55,773 nt of DNA from WRHT01 sp031550525 (GTDB lineage: Bacteria > Desulfobacterota > Desulfovibrionia > Desulfovibrionales > Desulfovibrionaceae), in NCBI GenBank assembly GCA_031550525.1, contig JAVBON010000008.1, positions 1 through 55,773 on the forward strand, written 5' to 3'. Below, piece after piece: positions 49,258 through 55,773 of the stretch; positions within the stretch are counted from its first letter, which is position 1, and each line of letters opens with the position of its first letter. Made by a program: the position numbers and the translations under genes. Below the pieces are notes generated by a model. It saw only the letters and a program-made list of their open reading frames with translations, did not search any database and had not been told where the DNA came from.

Positions 49258-50388
49258 GTGGAGACCCGCAATTTCAGGAATATCGGCAAAGACATTTCAC
49301 TGCTGGGCTTTGGCTGCATGCGTTTGCCCCTGCTGCACCCCGAAAAGCAGGACATAGATTACGCTCAGGCCGACAAAATGGTGGATGCGGCCATGGCCGC
49401 CGGGGTAAACTATTTTGATACGGCCTGGCCCTATCACGGTGGCATGAGCGAGACTTTTATAGGGCAATCCCTCAAACGCTACCCCCGCGAGAGTTTTAAC
49501 CTGGCTACCAAAATACCCACATTTGCAATACAAAGCGCGGATGATGTGGAGCGTATTTTCGCCGAGCAGCTTAAAAAATGCCAGGTGGATTATTTTGATT
49601 TCTACCTGGTGCATAGCCTGAACGAGGCCAATTACAAAACCGTAAAGAATGTCGGCATATATGAGCTTTTAAAAAAGAAGAAAGAACAGGGGCTTATCCG
49701 CCATTTGGGTTTTTCCTTTCACGATCATCCCAACCTGCTGGAACGCATTGTAACGGATTACGAGTGGGATTTCGGCCAGATTCAGCTAAACTATGTGGAC
49801 TGGGAAGCTACGGACGCCAAGCGTCTGTATGAAATACTCAGCAGCCGCGGCATACCGGTGGTGATTATGGAGCCGGTACGCGGCGGAGCTTTGGCTACCC
49901 TTACGCCGCAGGCTGCGGATTTGCTGAAAAAAGCCGCGCCCGAGGCCAGCACGGCATCTTGGGCCATACGCTACGCGGCCTCTCTGCCCGGCGTAATGTG
50001 CGTTCTCAGCGGCATGAGCGACGCGGCCCAAGTGGCCGACAACCTTAAAACCATGCAAAACTTCAAGCCCCTTACGGATGCCGAGCGCAAGCTTATAACC
50101 GAGGCCGCAACCATGTACCGCGCCGCCGGGGTAATACCCTGCACCGGCTGCCGTTATTGCATGGACTGTCCGTCGGGCGTGGATATCCCGCGCGTGTTCG
50201 CCATATACAACCACGCCCGCGCCGTGGGCCGCCCCTTTGTTTTTCAGGCCAATTACAGGAGCCTCGCGGCATCCGAGCAGGCGCACAATTGCGTTGCCTG
50301 CGGTGTTTGCATGGGGCACTGCCCGCAAGGCATACGCATACCCGAGCGCATGCGCGAAATAGTGGAGTTTGCAGCAACGCTGCAGTAA
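49258..50388 (+). CDS. Aldo/keto reductase with C-terminal [4Fe-4S] domain
   Basis: 376 residues from GTG 49258 (GAGAGGAG upstream). N-terminal AKR barrel: 'SLLGFGCMRLPLL', 'GVNYFDTAWPYHGGMSETFIG' with catalytic Asp and Tyr, 'LATKIP' with Lys, 'VDYFDFYLVHSL' with His. The C-terminal 90 residues have 'CTGCRYCMDCPSGVDIP' and 'CVACGVCMGHCPQGI', two ferredoxin-like cluster motifs, as in the anaerobic AKR family. Electrons could pass from a reduced carrier to an aldehyde or ketone; substrate unknown. A 9-bp stem terminator at 50,427-50,449 ends it. Confidence 0.9.
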   Translation: METRNFRNIGKDISLLGFGCMRLPLLHPEKQDIDYAQADKMVDAAMAAGVNYFDTAWPYHGGMSETFIGQSLKRYPRESFNLATKIPTFAIQSADDVERIFAEQLKKCQVDYFDFYLVHSLNEANYKTVKNVGIYELLKKKKEQGLIRHLGFSFHDHPNLLERIVTDYEWDFGQIQLNYVDWEATDAKRLYEILSSRGIPVVIMEPVRGGALATLTPQAADLLKKAAPEASTASWAIRYAASLPGVMCVLSGMSDAAQVADNLKTMQNFKPLTDAERKLITEAATMYRAAGVIPCTGCRYCMDCPSGVDIPRVFAIYNHARAVGRPFVFQANYRSLAASEQAHNCVACGVCMGHCPQGIRIPERMREIVEFAATLQ

Positions 50389-50426
50389 AATGGAACCGGC
50401 CCTTGCGCGGCCCTAAAACCTTAAAA

Positions 50427-50449
50427 TAGGGGGGCGAGCAGCCCCCCTA
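50427..50449 (+). terminator. Terminator after the aldo/keto reductase
   Basis: TAGGGGGGC (50427-50435) pairs perfectly with GCCCCCCTA (50441-50449) around a five-base loop. The repeat TCATATTTATCTTATATTCC shared with 30,489 begins 22 bases further on. Confidence 0.8.
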
Positions 50450-50515
50450 TTACCGACGCGCCTCGCGCATTCATATTTATCTTATATTCCCCCGGCAGGG
50501 GCCCACACCCACCCT

Positions 50516-51493
50516 CTATTTTCTATTTACGTCCATCGCTACCGCGCCTCTGTCAATAACACCGGAGAAATAGGCGATGGTACTTTTTAAACCTTGTTCC
50601 AGCTTGATTTTCGGTTCCCAGCCCAGCTTGGCCTTGGCAAGGGTTATATCGGGCTGGCGGCGGACCGGATCGTCCTTGGGCAGGTCTTTGAACACCAGCT
50701 CGGATTTGGAGCCAGTAAGGCGCAGCACGGCCTCGGCCAGCTCCTTTATGGTAAATTCGCCTGGGTTGCCCAGGTTAACGGGGCCCAAAAAATCGTCCGG
50801 CGAGTTCATAAGCCATATAAGGGCGTCGATCATATCGTGCACGAAGCAGAAGGAGCGGGTCTGGCTGCCGTCGCCATAAATGGTGATGGGCTGGTTTTGC
50901 AGCGCCTGCATGATGAAGTTGGAAACCACGCGACCGTCTTCGGGGTGCATGCGCGGGCCGTAGGTGTTGAACAGACGGGCTATTTTTATTTTAAGGCCGT
51001 GCTGGCGGTGGTAATCCATAAACAGGCTTTCAGCCGCGCGCTTGCCTTCATCGTAGCAGGAACGCAGACCGTTGGGGTTTACGTTGCCCCAATAGCTTTC
51101 TTTTTGCGGGTGCATGGCCGGGTCGCCGTAAACTTCGGAGGTGGAGGTCTGCAAAATTCTGGCCTTGGTGCGTTTGGCCAGCCCCAGCATGTTTATGGCC
51201 CCGCTGACAGATGTTTTCATGGTCTGCACCGGGTCGCGCTGGTAGTGTATGGGCGAGGCGGGGCAGGCCAGGTTGTAAATTTCGTCCACCTCAAGGTAAA
51301 TGGGCAGGCATACGTCGTGGCGAATAAGCTCAAAGCGGCTGTGCGGCAGCATATGATGCACATTGGCTCTGGTGCTGCAATAGTAGTTGTCAAGGCAGAT
51401 TACCTCCGCCCCTTCGGCCAGCAGCCTCTCGCAAAGGTGCGAGCCCAAAAAACCGGCCCCGCCGGTTACCAGTACCCGTTTTTGTGTGAACAT
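50516..51493 (-). CDS. UDP-glucuronate decarboxylase (UDP-xylose synthase)
   Basis: 325 residues. Short-chain dehydrogenase fold with 'LVTGGAGFLGSHL' (NAD binding), 'QTSTSEVYGDP', the Tyr-x-x-x-Lys pair in 'CYDEGKRAAESL' and 'RLFNTYGPRMHPEDGRVVSNFI', the UXS signature. It would make UDP-xylose from UDP-glucuronate for surface polysaccharide. It is 37 bases downstream of galE on the same strand, likely one operon. Confidence 0.9.
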   Translation of the reverse strand: MFTQKRVLVTGGAGFLGSHLCERLLAEGAEVICLDNYYCSTRANVHHMLPHSRFELIRHDVCLPIYLEVDEIYNLACPASPIHYQRDPVQTMKTSVSGAINMLGLAKRTKARILQTSTSEVYGDPAMHPQKESYWGNVNPNGLRSCYDEGKRAAESLFMDYHRQHGLKIKIARLFNTYGPRMHPEDGRVVSNFIMQALQNQPITIYGDGSQTRSFCFVHDMIDALIWLMNSPDDFLGPVNLGNPGEFTIKELAEAVLRLTGSKSELVFKDLPKDDPVRRQPDITLAKAKLGWEPKIKLEQGLKSTIAYFSGVIDRGAVAMDVNRK

Positions 51494-51530
51494 GCGTTTT
51501 CTCTTTTTATGTTTGTTTACGCAGACAGTT

Positions 51531-52550
51531 TTACATTTGCTTTAAAGCCGTCGCCTTGAGACGGGCTGGTCTGTCTTTTTCAAACCAATGCCAGGCCGTG
51601 GCCAAAATATTTTCCAGTGATGATTGCCCGGCACGCCAGCCCAGCGTCTCCGCCGCCAGATCCACCTTGCCCACCAGGGCCGGGGCGTCGCCGGGGCGGC
51701 GCGGCTGGATGGAATAGGGCACTTTTTTGCCGGTAACTTCTTCGCTCTTGCTGATAATTTCTTTTACCGAGTACCCGTGGCCGGTGCCCAGGTTGAGCTT
51801 TATGCCCCTGGCCCCGGCGGAGAGTTTTTGCAGCGAAAGAATATGCGCCGACGCCAGATCGTTAACATGTATGTAGTCGCGCAGGCAGGTGCCGTCCGGT
51901 GTGGGGTAGTCGTCGCCAAACAGGGTAAGGGCGGGTATGTCGCCGCTTATAGCCATGAAAATACGCGGTATCAGGTGCGTTTCCGGCACATGGCGCTCGC
52001 CTGTCAGGCCGCTGGCATCGGCGCCGGCGGCGTTGAAATAGCGCATAACGGCCGAGCGTATGCCGTGGGCCGCCTCAAAGTCGTCCAGTATCCGCTCCAT
52101 CATGGATTTGGTGGCTCCATAAGGGCTTACGGGGTTATGCGGCGTGTCTTCACCCATGGGTATGGTTTTTGGCTCGCCGTAAACCGCGCAGGTGCCGGAA
52201 ACAACAATATTCTCCAAGCCGGTCCGGCGCATGGCATCAAGTATGCTTACCGTTCCGGCCACGTTGTTGCGGTAAAACTTGCCCGGATCTTTTACTGATT
52301 CCCCCACTTCTATGCAGGCCGCGAAATGAATCAAACCGAAGGGGCGGTGTTCTTTTATGGCGGCAATGAGTTTGGGCGTGTCCAGAATATCACCGCGCAC
52401 AAGCGGCCCCCAGCGGACAAAATCGGCATAACCGGCGGAGAGGTTGTCGTATACCACAGGCTCGTAACCTGCCTCAAACAAGGCCTTGCAGGTGTGCGAG
52501 CCTATATAGCCCGCGCCGCCGGTAACCAGTACTTTTTTAGTATTGCTCAT
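51531..52550 (-). CDS. galE: UDP-glucose 4-epimerase
   Basis: 339 residues, normal length. 'VLVTGGAGYIGSHTCKAL' NAD site, 'SGTCAVYGEPKTIPMGED', catalytic 'PYGATKSMMERIL' (Y-x-x-x-K) and 'MRYFNAAGADASGLTGERH' match GalE. It interconverts UDP-glucose and UDP-galactose for envelope sugars. Its neighbour is a UDP-sugar decarboxylase, so both probably feed exopolysaccharide or lipopolysaccharide synthesis. Confidence 0.93.
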   Translation of the reverse strand: MSNTKKVLVTGGAGYIGSHTCKALFEAGYEPVVYDNLSAGYADFVRWGPLVRGDILDTPKLIAAIKEHRPFGLIHFAACIEVGESVKDPGKFYRNNVAGTVSILDAMRRTGLENIVVSGTCAVYGEPKTIPMGEDTPHNPVSPYGATKSMMERILDDFEAAHGIRSAVMRYFNAAGADASGLTGERHVPETHLIPRIFMAISGDIPALTLFGDDYPTPDGTCLRDYIHVNDLASAHILSLQKLSAGARGIKLNLGTGHGYSVKEIISKSEEVTGKKVPYSIQPRRPGDAPALVGKVDLAAETLGWRAGQSSLENILATAWHWFEKDRPARLKATALKQM

Positions 52551-52934
52551 CAGTTATGGCTCGTTATGAAGTAATGTCTTGTCCGATACTACCGCAGTTT
52601 GACCGGCAGTACAACATGTTATAGGCCGCGCGCCGGGCCGTGGGCGTATTCAGAAAACACTTTCCAGAAATTTAATTTTTGTTATATTAATAAGAAGAGT
52701 TCCTTTTATTGTTAAAAAAGCATGTGATATAAATAAATTACGGAAACTATTTATAATTATAATACTTATCATTGATATAATTGCAAAAAAGTATTTGATA
52801 CTGTGTAAATACTTTTCTATTTATACGGCAATGGAGCAACAATTATTCATATTGCGCGGCTTTACTTACTGCCCGAAAGCATTGTGCCGGGCAGGGGGTT
52901 GCTTTACGCGCATGCGAACCAAGGAGGCATAGCT
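52551..52934. promoter_or_regulatory. AT-rich control region of the hydrogenase operon
   Basis: About 380 bases, strongly AT-rich between 52,670 and 52,830, against GC-rich genes on both sides. A perfect inverted repeat AAAAGTATTT (52787-52796)/AAATACTTTT (52807-52816) with a 10-base spacer lies about 120 bases before the hynB start and may be an operator. A TTATAATTATAA palindrome is at about 52,751-52,762. Divergent galE and hynB promoters should both lie here. Confidence 0.55.
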
Positions 52935-53885
52935 ATGCGTTTTTCCGTAGGTTTGGCAAAGGACGGCGTTGAAGAGCGCCTGCAAAAACGCGGCATAGAC
53001 CGCCGCGAGTTTCTCAAATTTTGTACCGCCGTGGCCGTGGCCATGGGCATGGGGCCGGGCTTCGCCTCTGAAGTGGCGGCAGCTCTTACCGGCCGCCGTC
53101 CATCGGTGGTGTATCTGCACGGGGCCGAATGCACCGGCTGCTCGGAATCCGTCTTGCGGGCCTACCAGCCCTACATTGACGAAATAATTCTCGATACCAT
53201 CTCGCTGGATTACCACGAAACCCTCATGGCCGGGGCCGGTTACGCCGTGGAAGAAGCCCTGCACAAGGCCGTTACCGCGCCGGAAGGCTTTGTGTGCGTC
53301 ATTGAAGGCGGCATTCCCACAGCTATGAACGGCCTTTACGGTACCGTTGGCGGCAAAACCATTTTGCAAATGTTCGGCGAAATAGCCCCCAAAGCCAAAG
53401 CCGTTATGGCCTATGGCACCTGCGCCGCCTATGGCGGGGTACAGGCCGCCGCCCCTAACCCCAGCGGAGCCAAAGGCGTTAACGACGCCCTGGGCCGCCT
53501 TGGCGTAAAAGCCATAAACGTGCCCGGCTGCCCGCCCAACCCCTATAACTTTGTGGGCACCTTGGTGCACTGGATTAAAAACGGCACCGTGCCGGAGCTG
53601 GACGATTCCGGACGCCCCACCATGTTCTACGGCCTCTCCGTACACGAGCAGTGTGAGCGCCTGCCGCATTTTGAGGCCGGAGAATACGCGCCCTCCTTTG
53701 ATTCCGAAGAGGCCAAAAAGGGCTGGTGCCTGTACCAGTTGGGCTGCAAAGGCCCCAACACCTACAACAACTGCCCAAAAATCAAGTTCAACCAGACCAA
53801 CTGGCCCGTACAGGCCGGGCACCCCTGCCTGGGCTGCTCCGAGCCTAATTTTTGGGATGATTTGAGCCCCTTTTACGAAAGCTAA
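52935..53885 (+). CDS. hynB: Periplasmic [NiFe] hydrogenase small subunit
   Basis: 316 residues from ATG 52935, with AAGGAGG upstream; a longer reading from 52884 has no such site. Twin-arginine signal 'DRREFLKFC' near residue 20 directs the folded pair to the periplasm; the mature part starts near residue 48. Iron-sulfur ligands seen: 'GAECTGCSES', 'YGTCAAYGG', 'VPGCPPNPYNF' (proximal); 'HEQCER', 'CLYQLGCKGPNTYNNCP' (distal) and 'HPCLGCSEPNFWD' (medial). It relays electrons from H2 oxidised in the large subunit to cytochrome c3. Followed directly by hynA. Confidence 0.95.
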   Translation: MRFSVGLAKDGVEERLQKRGIDRREFLKFCTAVAVAMGMGPGFASEVAAALTGRRPSVVYLHGAECTGCSESVLRAYQPYIDEIILDTISLDYHETLMAGAGYAVEEALHKAVTAPEGFVCVIEGGIPTAMNGLYGTVGGKTILQMFGEIAPKAKAVMAYGTCAAYGGVQAAAPNPSGAKGVNDALGRLGVKAINVPGCPPNPYNFVGTLVHWIKNGTVPELDDSGRPTMFYGLSVHEQCERLPHFEAGEYAPSFDSEEAKKGWCLYQLGCKGPNTYNNCPKIKFNQTNWPVQAGHPCLGCSEPNFWDDLSPFYES

Positions 53886-53969
53886 ACGTAACCCGCGGCC
53901 GTCCGCCGGGCGTGCAACAGCCGCCCAAAACCGGACCCCGCCAAGAATTTACTCAAGAGGAGAAAATAT

Positions 53970-55661
53970 ATGGCAGTATTAAAAACAGCTTCAGGCCTGC
54001 CGGTTACGCCCAAAAGCAACTATTCCGGCAAGGTTGTAGTTGACCCCGTAACCCGTATAGAAGGCCACCTGCGCGTTGATGTGGAAGTGGAAGGCGGACG
54101 CATTAAAGACGCCCGTTCCACCGCCACCCTTTTTCGCGGCATCGAAATAATCCTTAAAGGCCGCGACCCGCGCGACGCCCAGCATTTTACCCAGCGCTCC
54201 TGCGGCGTGTGCACCTACACCCACGCCCTGGCCTCCACCCGCGCCGTCGACGCGGCCGTGGGCGTGAAAATACCCAAAAATGCCACCATGATCCGCAACC
54301 TCGTATTAGGCGCGCAGTTTTTGCACGACCACATCGTGCACTTTTACGGCCTGCACGCCCTCGATTTTGTGGACATAACCTCCGCCCTAAAGGCCGATCC
54401 GGTCAAGGCCGCCAAGCTTGCCTCCAACATTTCGCCGCGCCGCGCCAAGGCCGAAGACCTCAAAGCTGTGCAAGACAAACTTAAAACCTTTGTCGGTTCC
54501 GGTCAGCTCGGGCCATTTGCCGGGGCCTACTTCCTGGGCGGGCACTCGGCCTACTATCTCTCGCCAGAGCTTAACCTCATAGCCACGGCCCACTACCTTG
54601 AGGCCTTGCGCGTGCAAGTGCGCGTGGCCCGCGCCATGGCCGCCTTTGGCGGCAAAAACCCGCACCCGCAGTTTACCATCACCGGCGGCGTAACCTGCTA
54701 TGAATCCCTCACCAAAGAGCGTATCGACGAGTTTCGCGGTCTTATCAACGAGGGCGTCACCTTCATCAACGAGGCCTACATACCCGACCTTCTGGCCATT
54801 GCCGCTGAATACAAGGATTGGGCCCAATACGGCGGCACCACCAACCTTATGGCTTTTGGCGAGTTCCCCACCGACGAGGCCGACCTGAACAGCCGCTACT
54901 TCAAGCCCGGCGTGGTGATGAAGCGCAACCTCAACGACATTAAAGCCTTTGATCCAAAACAGATTAAAGAACACGTGCGCCATAGCTGGTACAAGGGCGC
55001 CACGGCCAGACACCCCTTCGACGGAGCCACTGAGCCGCAGTTCACCAGGCAGGACGACCCCGACCGCTACTCCTGGTCCAAAGCCCCGCGCTACATGGAT
55101 GAGCCCATGGAGACCGGCCCCCTGGCCCAGATGCTCATCGCCTATGCCCAAGGTAACCCGCAGGTTAAGCAAACCGCCGATATGGTGCTCTCCAAACTCG
55201 GAGTTGGCGTTGACGCCATGTACTCCACCCTTGGCCGCACCGCCGCGCGCGGCATAGAAACCGCCGTTATCGCAGGGCAGATGAACAAGTGGATTGACGA
55301 ATTCGCCGACAATGCCGCCAAAGATCAAGTCATCGCCGCGCCTTGGGAAATGCCCAAACAGGCCGAGGGCGTGGGCTTCGTCAACGCGCCGCGCGGCGGC
55401 CTCAGCCACTGGATTCGCATTAAAGACGGCAAGATCGAAAACTTCCAGCTCGTCGTGCCCTCCACGTGGAACCTCGGGCCGCGCTGCGCCAACAACAAGC
55501 TCAGCCCCATCGAAGAGGCGCTCATAGGCACGCCCATAGCCGACCCCAACCGGCCCGTGGAAATACTGCGTACCATACACTCCTTCGACCCCTGCATGGC
55601 CTGCGCCGTGCACGTAATAGACCCACAAAGCAACCAGGAAAAAGTGTTTAAAGTGCTGTAA
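53970..55661 (+). CDS. hynA: Periplasmic [NiFe] hydrogenase large subunit
   Basis: 563 residues. N-terminal 'RSCGVCTYTHALAS' and C-terminal 'DPCMACAVHVIDPQ' supply the four Cys that bind the Ni-Fe centre; both positions are Cys, so this is [NiFe] rather than [NiFeSe]. The last 15 residues after His are normally removed by a dedicated protease once nickel is in place. The enzyme oxidises or produces H2 in the periplasm. RBS AGAGGAG before ATG 53970. The protease gene would be expected downstream, outside the window. Confidence 0.97.
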   Translation: MAVLKTASGLPVTPKSNYSGKVVVDPVTRIEGHLRVDVEVEGGRIKDARSTATLFRGIEIILKGRDPRDAQHFTQRSCGVCTYTHALASTRAVDAAVGVKIPKNATMIRNLVLGAQFLHDHIVHFYGLHALDFVDITSALKADPVKAAKLASNISPRRAKAEDLKAVQDKLKTFVGSGQLGPFAGAYFLGGHSAYYLSPELNLIATAHYLEALRVQVRVARAMAAFGGKNPHPQFTITGGVTCYESLTKERIDEFRGLINEGVTFINEAYIPDLLAIAAEYKDWAQYGGTTNLMAFGEFPTDEADLNSRYFKPGVVMKRNLNDIKAFDPKQIKEHVRHSWYKGATARHPFDGATEPQFTRQDDPDRYSWSKAPRYMDEPMETGPLAQMLIAYAQGNPQVKQTADMVLSKLGVGVDAMYSTLGRTAARGIETAVIAGQMNKWIDEFADNAAKDQVIAAPWEMPKQAEGVGFVNAPRGGLSHWIRIKDGKIENFQLVVPSTWNLGPRCANNKLSPIEEALIGTPIADPNRPVEILRTIHSFDPCMACAVHVIDPQSNQEKVFKVL

Positions 55662-55712
55662 GAGATTAGATTAGATGATGCGGCTGCGCCGCGCTGGTAA
55701 TGCCTCCGGCGG

Positions 55713-55744
55713 CCGGGGGAAGAGGGCCAGCCCTCTCCCCCCGG
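55713..55744 (+). terminator. Hairpin after hynA
   Basis: CCGGGGGAAGAGGG (55713-55726) pairs with CCCTCTCCCCCCGG (55731-55744) with one mismatch and a four-base loop. No T tract follows before the window ends. It may stabilise the hynBA transcript or end it. Confidence 0.65.
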
Positions 55745-55773
55745 ACCCCCCTCACCCGCCAGGAGCAGCGGCT

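Noticed and set aside
54387..55628. 413-codon minus-strand reading opposite hynA
   Set aside because: Shadow of a clearly identified gene, caused by GC-rich codon use.
53970..55661. [NiFeSe] hydrogenase with selenocysteine
   Set aside because: The C-terminal motif reads DPCMAC with Cys in place and no in-frame TGA.

Overview
This window reads as chromosomal DNA of a Desulfovibrio-like sulfate-reducing bacterium (Desulfobacterota). The support is a periplasmic [NiFe] hydrogenase of Desulfovibrio type with a Tat signal, an atpZ-atpI-atpB-atpE cluster separate from the F1 genes and with a signal peptide on subunit c, a rex repressor beside it, and phage genes of the kind carried by Desulfovibrio prophages. 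These assignments come from reading translations and motifs by eye; no database search was run.

About 1-28,250 is a prophage of podovirus type, structural and lysis part only. In order: a short-repeat tract and palindromes (1-320), small DNA-binding protein, holin-like protein, terminase small and large subunits, GNAT protein, portal, scaffold, capsid and cement protein (closest in style to the Bordetella BPP-1 group), a 387-bp inverted-repeat element inserted in the virion operon (9,254-9,640), tail tube proteins, T7-like internal virion proteins ending in a 1,877-codon polyvalent gene, a divergent lipoprotein cargo gene, tail fibre with a glycine-rich tip, fibre accessory genes, a phospholipase-A2-like protein, a GNAT toxin-antitoxin pair and an M15 endolysin. 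No integrase, repressor or replication gene is visible, so the other part of the prophage, if present, lies to the left of the window. A Phd/ParE toxin-antitoxin pair sits at the right boundary.

About 29,280-42,670 is host DNA: htpX, then a tightly overlapping five-gene minus-strand operon matching the uncharacterised Salmonella STM4011-STM4015 families (ATP-grasp, sulfatase-fold hydrolase, two radical SAM enzymes, WGR/leucine-rich protein), in which the last radical SAM protein is fused to a Cof-like HAD phosphatase. prfC, a TPR protein, an AMIN-domain protein and a membrane-anchored TIR-domain protein follow. About 43,980-55,773 holds atpZIBE, rex, cobS, a lipoprotein serine protease, a ferredoxin-like aldo/keto reductase, UDP-sugar genes (uxs, galE) and hynBA.

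The observations most worth following up are: two tandemly duplicated small genes overprinted in another frame of the polyvalent phage gene, where substitutions favour the overlapping frame; an intrinsic terminator inside the first codons of the GNAT toxin gene; the radical SAM-HAD fusion in the STM4011-4015 operon; a mobile inverted-repeat element with a second partial copy in host DNA; an AT-rich extension of the terminase carrying a repeated motif; and an intergenic repeat family at four places that supplies the stop codon of one gene.
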